This document shows, in pieces, positions 11,494 through 21,405 of a stretch of 64,000 bases of DNA; within the stretch, counting starts at the first letter, position 1, and each line of letters starts with the position of its first letter. Position numbers and translations under genes: made by a program. A model generated the notes under the pieces. The model was given only the letters and a program-made list of their open reading frames with translations. It had not been told where the DNA came from and did not search any database. Origin of the DNA: Prostheceraeus crozeri (Eukaryota > Platyhelminthes > Polycladida > Euryleptidae); assembly GCA_907163375.1 (NCBI GenBank), contig CAJQUW010002148.1, positions 644,934 to 708,933 on the forward strand. Reading direction: 5' to 3'.

Positions 11494-11742
11494 CTCATCC
11501 TCGAGCCCATAATTTGCTCTAGATCAAGCAGATATTGGAGTTTGTTGGCATGTCGGGCGCTGAATGTGGATCTCGACGATCGTTCCCGAGGCTGAATCAG
11601 TGACTGAACTAGTGCTAAATTTTTGGGTTGTCCTGGAACCATCTCAACCAATAAAGTAGATGTTAATAATTTGTTTGTTAAAGGATGTTTGATATCTAAT
11701 GATTCAAAGCGAGATGCCAAAGAGTTACTTATGTTTTCGATT
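11494..11742 (-). CDS. BRCA2: Probable upstream BRCA2 exon (helical domain)
   Basis: A 249-base open segment between a good acceptor (TTTCATAG) and a consensus donor (GAG then GTGAGT at 11493). It ends KLQYLLDLEQIMGSRMR with two bases of a split codon left over. The exon at 5469-5568 starts with exactly one base, so the join gives MRSALRRI. Human BRCA2 has [20 protein letters not shown] at that point, and LQY, D-x-E-I and the arginines line up. The rest, including HPLTNKLLTST and MVPGQPKNLALVQSL, is poorly conserved and I could not match it. The WK-LAA-type core of the helical domain was not found in the window. The splice phase is good evidence; the residue match is modest. Confidence 0.5.
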
Positions 11743-11771
11743 CTATGAAATATAAAAGTCATATCAGCACT

Positions 11772-12021
11772 TAACATGTTTTGACATAACAAATGTTGCG
11801 TGCATTAACATGTTAAGTGCATCCAACATCGATCGATTTCTATGGTTTAATTATCTTTAAATATATCTCTTTTGATATGAAATGATTATTTAGTTGCCAT
11901 AGAAGGCACTGAAGAAGAATCATTAACAAAGTTGAAAATTGAATGATAGCATACACCGCAGACTAAGTTCCATTTACTCAAAAATGAAAAAAAGAACTTA
12001 ATGTGTTAATGCACCGAACCC
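11772..12021 (-). mobile_element. Possible MITE end with TTAACATGTTAAGT subrepeats
   Basis: This block ends in a near-perfect reverse complement of the motif at 9313 and contains further TTAACATGTTAAGTGCA copies. It may be one solo MITE, or the right end of a 2.7-kb element starting at 9313. No matching direct repeat was found outside either end. Confidence 0.4.
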
Positions 12022-12440
12022 CTCTATTGCATAGACATAATACACTCGGTCTATTCTCCACAAATCGAATCTAATTCACATCATAATATCCTTAAAATCA
12101 ATGATTTCTATTTGGACATATTTGTTACAATATTTTTACGAAGATTTTGACAAGGTTCATTCACTGCCAATCGTTTTATTTCAATATGTTCAATCTCCAA
12201 GCGTTATTCTCGTCGTCCGGATGTAGCCCGCCGTGCCGACACCATCTCTCACTCGTCTTAGTTATGTCATACGCTCATGTAAAAATTCACGTAAAATGCA
12301 TCAGTTTTATATAATAGCTACCTGATTCAAAAGAAATTCATTGTTATATCCCAAAACCACAACAAAATTGACAATATCGCAGAAAATCTATTATCGCATA
12401 TCGCAGGATTTTGCTGAAATATCGCTCATCAGTCATAACT
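12022..12440. other. Non-coding stretch
   Basis: Nothing recognisable between the MITE-like block and the G-rich LINE. Base composition changes sharply at about 12,440. Confidence 0.4.
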
Positions 12441-14420
12441 ATCGCAGTGTGTAGGAACAGTGCTCTAGGAACACTGGTGATGTATGGGGTAGGGCTGCGT
12501 AGAGGCCAATCACGAGTGGACTGCTGGGTGAGCGAGATGCTGGTGTATGGGCTGTCGCGTTGGGACGGTATGTGAGGGGTGTGTGACTGGGACGGCTGGG
12601 ACTGGAGGGGTCGAGCTGGGACGGGTGGATGGTCGGCAAGGGAATGGGAGCGGACATTCCTCCTTAGTACGACCCGTGCTGGGTAGGAACGGTTTGTGCA
12701 TGTTGTGCAGCAAGGCACTGAAGGGGAAGACCAAGAGAATTGGCTGCTGTCAATGTGGGAGGCGGGTGCATGGGACGTGCAGTGGGATTTTCCGTTCGGA
12801 CTGGGATAACGGAGCGGATTGGAGGTGTAGGGATTGTGAAGGTGAAGGCAGTTGGGACAGTGGGGTTGGGCGTGGGCGAACCTCATGTTGAAGCCAGTAC
12901 GGGAGTCGAATGGCTGATGTATGGTTTGTGACGGTCGAAAAGGGGAGGACCCAGGGGATTGGGTGCTATCAGTGTGGGACCAGTGCAGGGGAAATGTAGT
13001 GGAACGGCGTGGGGGATCAGGAAAATGAAGTGGTGTGGAGGTGTGTGGATTACGAAGGAGGGTCTCTGCGGGTGGAAGGGGGAGGTGATGATCGTGGGAT
13101 GGACTGACAGCCGACGCGAGTGTATGTCGTCTGTCGGCTGCTTTTGCGCCGAGGGCAGGCTACTGTGGGCTGATACACCTTCGGGGAGAAATCCCACTGC
13201 AAGTGCTGCAGGCTGAGCAGAAGGCAGAGGGAGGGGGGTGTACAGTGGACCTGTGTGGGATGCACCGGGGACGGTGATGGAGGCCGGGACGTGTGACGGG
13301 TGCAAGAGGGTCAGGAAAAGAGAGCATGGGGTGGAGTGGAGATCCTGCCACAAAATTCTGCAAAAAATATGACCAGGGTGTGGTCGAGGGCACAGGGCAA
13401 CCGCACTGACTGCATGGCGATAGGGATGGTCTCCAGACGTTTGCTTTAGTTCCTCGGACCTGGTGGAGGGCGCAGCGTTGGAGGTCAAGAGAGAACTGGG
13501 GTCTGATCAATTTCCCATCCTGACGACGTTCGGTTGGGAGGGATTTCGAGATGAGGTGAAGATGCGGGTCGTGGGGCTGAGCGGTAACGGCAGGGTGACG
13601 GTCAGGATTCTCGATGAAAGGTTCAGTGATAGTGCCTCTCCCCCTCTTGTTGTATATTAATGACCTATTAGAGATTCCTGGTGAGAGGGCGGAGGTGAGC
13701 GCCTTCGCGGACGATCTGGCGGTGTGGGCGTCGGGGAAGTTGGTGAGTGAAGGTAAGACGAAGATGCAGTGGCCGCGAGGCTGGTGGAGGAATGGCAGAG
13801 GGGTGGGTCATGACGTTCTCCGCAGCTAAGTGTTCTGCCACGTTGTTCTCCATGGACAGGAAGGATGAGGGAATGGAGGGGTTGGCTATTATGCACGGTG
13901 GAAGGGAACTGGGAACTATTAGGAACGGAGGGAGCGTCGGCGTGTTGCGGTCCGTGGTCTTCGGCGGGGAACTGGGAGAGGGTTCACCTTCAATGTGCGA
14001 GGACCATTGGGGGCACACTCAAGAGTGCGCCAAGGAAGGGCGCTCTTGAGGAAGCTGGGCTCTGCCAGTTCAGGGTGGTGGCTGTGGGGTTTGTAGTGGG
14101 GGAGTGGGAAAGATGTCTGTGGACTCGAGGAGGGGTTGGGGGCCGAAGGTGTCATCTTCACGTTGGCGAGGTAGCTGTGTGAACGTTTAATTCCGGAGGG
14201 AGTGGTGCGAGTCCCTACCAAATTGGGGGAGGCTGCAACGAGGGGATGGGAAGGGGTCGAGGTGGGTCAGCGGATAGAGGGAGAAGCGTGACGATGGACA
14301 GGGGAAACGGCGGTGGAGAGCCTGAGAGCGATGGACAGTGTGAACCTGAAGGTCTATACGGATGGGGCGGTGTAGGACGGGTACGGGAAAGGCGAGGCAG
14401 CGGCGGTGGTTACCCATTGG
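12440..14420 (+). pseudogene. I/Ingi-type LINE, 5' part (PHD-like fingers, RT, RNase H start)
   Basis: A G-rich plus-strand block unlike its AT-rich surroundings. At 12,700-12,860 it encodes a PHD-like zinc finger (LCMLCSK, CCQCGRRVHGTC, WRCRDC), with a second cysteine cluster (TCDGCKRV) near 13,290. A reverse transcriptase palm follows at 13,640-13,860: LLYINDL, then SAFADDLAVWASGK with the FADD catalytic box, then MTFSAAKCSATLFS. RNase H begins near 14,350 with KVYTDGAV. The endonuclease and much of the early palm are missing, so the copy is internally deleted as well as frameshifted. It is interrupted at 14,421 by a hAT element and resumes at 17,131. Reverse transcriptase plus RNase H in one LINE points to the I/Ingi/Loa group; the exact clade is uncertain. 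Confidence 0.75.
14413..14420. repeat. 8-bp target-site duplication (left)
   Basis: CCCATTGG here and at 17131-17138 flank the hAT insertion. Joining the flanks restores a continuous LINE frame. Confidence 0.85.
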
Positions 14421-14890
14421 CAGTGTTGGGCATCGTTAAAAAGAAAGTTAGTTCCGTTAACTTTGTTCCGTTAATTAAAAAATGTAGTTCCGTTAACAAT
14501 AATCCGTTAATTTGGGAGTAAACTAACGGAAGTTTCAGTTAAACCGTTAATTCGTTAAATTTTATGTTATCTTTAAAATCGTATTTTAGTTAACAGTGTG
14601 TCTTCAAAGATAAATTTTCTACAATTCTTAGTTTCTTTATTTTTCTTCGGCTAGGGACCCATACACCTCTTGTGAAAACTTGCAAGGCTACATCTTTGCT
14701 ATCCATGCAGCTTTTACCGAAAAAGACTTAAAGTATCTCACAGCAGTTCTCAAGCCAATGTTTCTTACAAAATGTAAAGTCGTTTGTCCTAATGAATTAT
14801 TCCACAAAGCTTCTATCTATCAATATTTTTCATTCGAGTCGTTAGGTAAAGAATAGAACACTTGGACAAAAGGCTGCACACAAGGCTGAC

Positions 14891-16700
14891 ATATACTCAA
14901 CAGAAGCTAAACCCCCCCCTCTGCAATTCTCTTCTGCTAGAGAAGAAAATCTCGTCCGCGAAACTTCATGAACAGAGATCAACCATCTCGCGATCGCTGG
15001 TTGTTAGAGACGCACACGGCGTATGTCAGATGAACTATTTAGACCCTTTGTTGGTCTTATTCGCATGTTAATATTGAACAGCAAAGGTCAATACATCAAA
15101 TGTATAATGATTAAGTAATTCAATAAAACATCTGAAGGTAACACATGTTTACGTGAGTGTTTATCGGCTAAAATCACGTTATTTCCATAATATGCATGTA
15201 ATTCAGGCTTCCGTTATCTGATTCATGCAAGGAATTCTAACATTAGTTTTTTGTAAGTATTGACGGATCGATTGTATAATTAGAGTCGATAAGCATAAAA
15301 AATCTGCAGCCCTGCCTCATGCAATCAATATGAAGGAGAAAATAATGATCTTATCCAGAAAGTCAACGTTTATAAATGAAAATTACGTGTACAGCTGATA
15401 CTGAAAGTCAGTAACATGTGCATGCTCCCCGAGCACGGAGAAGAGCAGCCACGCATCGTGTCATGCTGAGCACGAATCGGTTGATAATCACCTGAGGAAG
15501 TTGTTGCCAAGCCTCCGCGATAGCTTCCCTGAGTTCATTGGCATTTTGAGGAGGGTAATTGTGTTGATGGATCCTCCTCTTCATGAGATCCCAGACATGC
15601 TCGAGGTGGTTCATGTCTGGGGAGCTGGAGCGCCATCGGAGAGCTCGGATGCCCAGATCACGAACAGAAGCCGCTCGGTGTGGCGCATTGTCGTCTTGTA
15701 GGATGCAATGCCGAAGCCCACCGAACTTTGAATTGGCGAAGGGGACGAAGTGCTGTTGCGGTATCTCCGCATAGGTCTCGCCCGACACGTTCCTGTCAAG
15801 CACAACGAATTCCGTCCTCCCGTTCAACGCGATTCCAGCCCAGACATGGACGGAGATGCCTTGTGATTCGTGTATCTAGACACAATCCGGCTGGAATGCT
15901 TGACCAGGGCCTATCCAAACACGGACTGGATCAAACGTACGTTTGAATAGGCGGACGCGAGTCTCGTCGGTGAAGACGACCCTTCTCCATTGCTGGATGC
16001 GCCAGTTGCATGGCCCATCGCTCCCTAGCTGCTACGTGGGCAGGGGTAAGTTGCAACCGCTTCCTCATCCTTCTGGATCGCAACCCGACTCTCGGAGAGG
16101 CGCTCTAATCGTGTCCGAGCTAAGAATCTGGGAAAGGTGGCCCCTCTCACCCCACATTAACCTGAGGAGAGTGACCGGAAGAGTTCGATTGGCCCGTGCT
16201 AGGCGTACTAGGCGTCGGTCGGCCCTTTGCGTAGTCTGCCGTCGAACTCTCCCACAGTTGCCATGAAGAGCAAGCACCCCTAGTTCTCCTCCACTTTGCA
16301 AGAAGCTCACGAATTGTTTTCGGAGCTCGACCAAAGTAACGGGCAATGGCTTTACAAGAGCGCCCTGCTTCAACCATCCAAATTGGACGTAATCTTTCTT
16401 CTTTAGTCATATGAGGCACCATGATCAACTCAAGAGTCAAGACGAAGACCATTTTGATCAAGTTGATTGATTTCATTTTTAGATCTGTTAAGTAGACATG
16501 AATGACCTTTGTTGTTCAATATTAACATGCGAATAAGACCAACAAAGGGTCTAATTAGTTCATCTGACATGCGCCGTGTGCGTCTCTGACAGCCAACGAT
16601 CGCGAGATGGTTGATCTCTGTTCATGAAGTTTCGCGGACGAGATTTTCTTCTCTAGCAGAAGAGAATTGCAGAGGGGGGTTTAGCTTCTGTTGAGTGTAT
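14891..16700 (-). mobile_element. Tc1-like element with about 200-bp terminal inverted repeats
   Basis: Arms 14,891-15,090 and 16,503-16,700 are near-identical reverse complements, sharing for example CTCAACAGAAGCTAAACCCC at the outer end and the AATATTAACATGCGAATAAG region at the inner end. They bracket a broken Tc1-family transposase on the minus strand. Long inverted repeats of about 200 bp occur in several Tc1 lineages. The outer boundary is approximate because a clean TA duplication is not visible. Confidence 0.8.
15408..16476 (-). pseudogene. Tc1-like transposase, broken
   Basis: The N-terminal part (16,147-16,476) carries a paired-type helix-turn-helix: MTKEERLRPIWMVEAG, then CKAIARYFGRAPKTIRELLAKW. 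The C-terminal part (15,408-15,827) has VWAGIALNGRTEF just upstream in another frame, ILQDDNAPHRA with the second catalytic aspartate, and SSPDMNHLEHVWDLMKRR with the third acidic residue. The two halves lie in different frames and the middle shifts again, so the copy is dead. The gap between those two acidic residues is 29 residues, against 34 in standard DD34E enzymes. One or two small in-frame deletions would explain that. Confidence 0.85.
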
Positions 16701-17130
16701 TCTTCCTGCACTAAGGAAATTTGTTCGACACTTCGGAGCATGCGCGTCGACGAAATGAGACCGCATTGCTGGGGAACAGAATCGATTCTTGTGACCTCGT
16801 ATGACTGCGCTCCTGACACTGTCTGCCTCGTTTTGTGAAGAGAATAGCTTCACGCAAATACCGGTACGAATTCTATATGACGCCGCGCGTTGTTGTCAGA
16901 GTGCACAATGAACAGAGGTGAAGCAAGTTAACTCAGCCTTCAAAAGTCTGCATGACTTGACATCATGAGCTGAGCTCTCAGCCGCATATTTATTAAAAAA
17001 TTTAACGGATTAACGAACTTCCATGAGAGTAACGGAACTTAAACTAATCGTTCACTTTTTTTGGAAAGGTAAAAAGTTAAAAAAATTAACTTCCGTTAAT
17101 TAACGGATTGACGGAAGTTAACGGCTTATG

Positions 17131-17840
17131 CCCATTGGGACCCGGCTTCGACTGATAAGGTGAACGTCAGGGCATGTGCTGCTTGGGTTGTGGCGCCCTC
17201 CTTTCAAGCTGAAGTGCGGGTGTTGGTTCTGGGGATCGAGTGGTTGTGGGAGCACCTAGAGGCTGAAACGAGGATGGCGTCTGACAGTCAATCACCGCTT
17301 ATGACTCTTCACGGGGGTGGAAGTTGGGCTTGTTATAGCCAGCGAGCTCGCAAAGAAGTTGGGGTGGTGTGGGAAGCGCCTGTGGTTCGTGAGGGTTCCG
17401 AGTCACAGTGGACTGGTGTGGAATGAGTGGGCGGATGAAGCAGCTAAGGTGGCCGTGGGGATGGATCAGGGGGGTGGCACCTAACTCGGAGCGACGGTTA
17501 AGCTGTGCTGGAAGTGTCGGGAACAGGGCATGGAGATGGTGCACGATCGGTGCCGGTGCGTGTACGAAGGTTGGATCAACCGAGCGGTGCAGACCCAGCG
17601 GTGCAGGGGGCACCGGGTCAGCACGGCTCGGCTGAGAACCGGGCACTCTCTGGAACTGGGGGATAGAAGCGGATCAGGTTGGAATGCTCAGAGATGTGTA
17701 GAAGGCGCGGGGGGTGGGGAAGTAGAGGAGAGATGGAATACATTATGGAATGTGTAGCGGAGGAGGGAATGAAAATCAGATTAGGGTTGTTTTGGTGTGC
17801 AAGTTGGTTTCTTTAGACAACGACAATAACAACAACAGAA
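17131..17840 (+). pseudogene. I/Ingi-type LINE, 3' part (RNase H end, tail)
   Basis: This continues the LINE after the hAT insertion. RNase H resumes with ACAAWVVAPSFQAEVRVLVLGIEWL (catalytic glutamate region), ASDSQS (aspartate region) and, near 17,420, NEWADEAAKVAVG, the usual end of retrotransposon RNase H domains. A cysteine/histidine-containing stretch follows (MVHDRCRC near 17,535). The element seems to end in an ACAACGACAATAACAACAAC tail near 17,818-17,837. Several frameshifts are present. High G content continues to about 17,760, then drops to the genomic level. Confidence 0.7.
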
Positions 17841-20800
17841 ACTCCCACTTGTAAAACATAGCTCAAGTTATAACAATGAGGTTGTTGAAATCAAAAGGCG
17901 CACTTGATTGTTAATAGATCTTTCGGTCAACAACTCTACATTGTCTCTCAATGACTGTCCCAATAGTCAACTTTGTCGAAGCAACTTTGCTTGACATATT
18001 GCCGTATAACACAGTTTGCCGCATAACATGTGGACAGGAGACTAAAATTTCAGTGTGCCACTGCAGGTTGAAACTTTACAACGAGATTTTTTAAATTTTT
18101 TAAAGTATTTTTTCTACGAGATCTTAATTTTTTTCTATCCTATGAACAAGCTTCAATTCATGTGCACTAAACCGAATAATGAATTCACTTTGAAAACAAA
18201 ATTCGATAATCTGGTATCAATTTGGATGTTACTCTGTTGCATATTTAGTTTTGAACGAGCATGAATAAAGCATTGAGCATCGCACTTCAAAGAGCAAAAT
18301 CCTTGAAAGGTTCGTCACAAATAGGTTCCGTCATCTGGAATGGACAAATTGTGCCTCCCCCATGGAGAATGTGGCCACATTGTTGCATTAATCTCTATGT
18401 ATCCTATCCCACGTATTCCTGGTTTTACCCGGCGAACACTATGATTGCTTGTTTTGTGTGTCACATGCATCTTAGGTTGCAATGAATAAAAAATAAATCT
18501 TGAATCTTGCCGAATAAAACTACGAGTCATTCATTGCTTGTCTGGTGAAACTACGATGAAAAATCAGTCTGGAAAGTCCTAATTAATCATTAAGCATGAT
18601 GAACAATCATAATTCAAATTAAGCATCTGAACTGCGCTATGACCATGAAAAAATAAAATATAATCAATTTCTAATCTCTAATATCTGGGAATTATTGGTT
18701 TTGATTCAAAAGTATGCTGCTTCCATAGAAATATATATAAATATAAAGTATATTCAAATCCTTATATTTCAATTACTATTTGCTAGTGGTAGTATCGCTT
18801 TTGATAAATTCGTGTATGTTGTTGATAAAATAGCTGAAATCTGAATTCCTGATTTACGAAATTCCGACGCATACTAGTGATGTTCTTATACAAAGATTTT
18901 CCTCTTAATTTTGTTGAGGAAAGTTCAAGCGAATTTCTTCAACACTTCAACTTTGTTATTACACTGAAGACTTTGAAATTTTGAATAGCTGTGCATTCTT
19001 CTCTATTGATTAGTTTTTTATATACCAGTACATTGAAGAAAGTTACAGAATTTTCCCGCTTTTTAGTTGATCTGAATCGATAAAAATCTCTAAACAGAAG
19101 ACTAGATTGATTTAAAATAATGTCTTTGAAATTATTTCATGCATAGAAGCCACAAGACATTTCATGATTGCTACACATTCTTCAACAGAGTGAATTTTCG
19201 CATTTAATATAGAAATGTTCAAATATCTGGCATCTGTTGGATTCAAAATATATGGAAGATGCCAGTACATCCTAGTTGATTTTCAGTATTCGGTTTCGTA
19301 GTTATGATGTGGTCACTGTATATTTATATCAACACTGATTTCATCTAGCATACAATCTCAAGAAAATAGTTCACTCAGAAATACGTGTAGTACAAATAGT
19401 AGTTTCAAATTTAACTTCGTAGTTTGCTCAAATTTACACTACGCAGTTATTTAAGTTAAAAGTACTTGTGGTATTTTCACAAAAAGAGACTATAACATAC
19501 GTGATCTGAGAGTCTACATGGAAATAATTCTCAATAAGCATATTAGTTCTCTTTTTAAGATCGGGCTGCTCTCCAGCAGACAATTATCAGCACGATGTAA
19601 TTTGGTGAGTTTTCTAAAAGCCCCGTTCACATTGCAAGTTCTTTTGAATCAGCAGGTTCTTATCATTTTTAAAAGTACATTATTATAGTGTGGTTCACGT
19701 CTTTGAGGAGGTCTTATCACTTTTGAGGTCGGTCCGCCGACTGCTGATCGCCCAAATTGGTAAAGGACCCGAAATGAGACGTAGGTAGTCGGTCCTCTTA
19801 CTGATGAGGTCCGTGTTATTTTTCAATATATTCTATGAAGTGTAAGAGCAATTTTATTGCTTATCGTCAAGTGAACCTTTATAGTGACCTGTCGTCTTTG
19901 CCCGAGTGAACGTAACAATGAGTCCTTTTCAGGACTACTGAAAGCTATTTTCTATTGGCAAATAATTGTCAAATTGTTATCATACTCGTATTTTCTGCTG
20001 GACGTGAGTTACATTGACCAAATACCATAAAAATTTGAAATAAGTTAAACGGAGTCTTTTCAGATTTCTGAGATGAAAAATAAGAGCACAACATTCTTCG
20101 ACCGAATCTGCACTGAATGACCTACTTTATTCAATACATCTTCGGTCGAAGGATTGTTTGCTCTGATTTTCATCTACTTCTCTACCGACCGATGTCAACC
20201 ACAGAAAAAATGCTAAAATGTGCTATTTTCATTGTCTTCAACTATCATACCTGGCGTTGATCATATGTGGGGCAAAAATCAGGGTGTCTCGGTCATATCA
20301 TGGTCTAAGACCTAATAATCATTAACGGATATGATCTTATTAGTTGCGTCATCATCAGATATTGAGACTGAAAATGAGTATGGTTCGTTTGTGATTGCTT
20401 GCATACAGTTGTATGATTGAATGATGTTGTTGCGTGGGAAATTGACTCCTATGTCCAGCATGTTGCATTCACTTTTGCATTGCACGACTTGCTCGCACTC
20501 ATTTCTGGCGCTTCAATAATGTTTGCTGTAACTTGACGAGATACTTCAGTTAAAAACTAATCAGATATGAAGTGAAGGCAACTCATTTAAAAGTATTCTA
20601 CCATAGCATGTTATTCGAAGAGTTCTTTTTACAGAAAAAAATTCTTGATAAAGTCAAAAGATTTCTCAGAAGGTATTTTGAATGACTAAATGGCAACATT
20701 AGTAAAATAAACATTAAAGTAGGTCTACCCAAGCACGATTAAAAACGCTCTGATACTTCAGCCATCCATGGTGTCATCGTCCTATTAACATGTGAAACAA

Positions 20801-21405
20801 GAAACTAATTGCGTACTAGAGCACCGAAAAACAAAAAAAATTAACATGTTATGCGCTATTTTACGAGGTATAGGACATAGATCTGTTTTCAATTTGATAA
20901 AAACAAATTGTATAGTTTTGCAATTTCTATGCATTGGAGAGCTGTTATCTTAGTTCAGTGTTCATCGCCTATGGGACAAAACAAGAACATCGCTTCTTTT
21001 CAAATTTTTGGACAGAGTATTGTGAGCTCGCGTTTTCCAACCATTTCGTCTTCAATTACCTGCAAGCATATTGTTCTCCAAATGATAAATTCGATTAGTA
21101 CCCGATAAAAATGTTTTTCTCACAAAATTTTTCCCATGTATCAAAACAGAAGTAAAGCATCGTATGATGGTAAACACACTCAATTCCAACAAGCAGCAAA
21201 ATAATCAGAGGCTTGAATGGATTTCAATTAAAGACAAATCATACATAAAACTAGTGTGACGTTATGAGTCTTCACCGCAAGATAAGTGCAGCAGTTGTTA
21301 TAAGCAGATAAATAAGAACAAATATAACAATTCTCAGTGCGTATTGATGCTTGAATCAGTTCAATTGCAGAATTAAATGTCAAATGAATTGGCGAGTTAC
21401 GATGA
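17841..21405. other. Intergenic or intronic stretch without recognised genes
   Basis: Mostly AT-rich sequence. The start of a possible MITE (CCCCGTTCACATTGC near 19,622) has no matching partner. I see no convincing exon or transposase here. Confidence 0.4.

Larger units (their letters stand above)
14421..17130. mobile_element. Non-autonomous hAT-type element carrying a Tc1 insertion
   Basis: The left end is CAGTGTTGGGCATCGTTAA. The right end reads GTTAACGGCTTATG before the duplicated CCCATTGG. Both sides are rich in inverted CCGTTAA/TTAACGG units (14,440-14,570 and 17,005-17,125). The final bases of the right terminus seem lost, perhaps between two CCCA copies. An 8-bp target-site duplication and a CAGTGTTGGGCA start are typical of hAT elements. 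No hAT transposase is visible, so it is a MITE-like derivative. Its interior is interrupted by the Tc1-like element at about 14,891-16,700. Confidence 0.75.

Noticed and set aside
12344-14417. Many overlapping proline/serine-rich minus-strand ORFs
   Set aside because: They result from the G-rich sense strand of the LINE. The zinc finger, FADD box and RNase H motifs are all on the plus strand.
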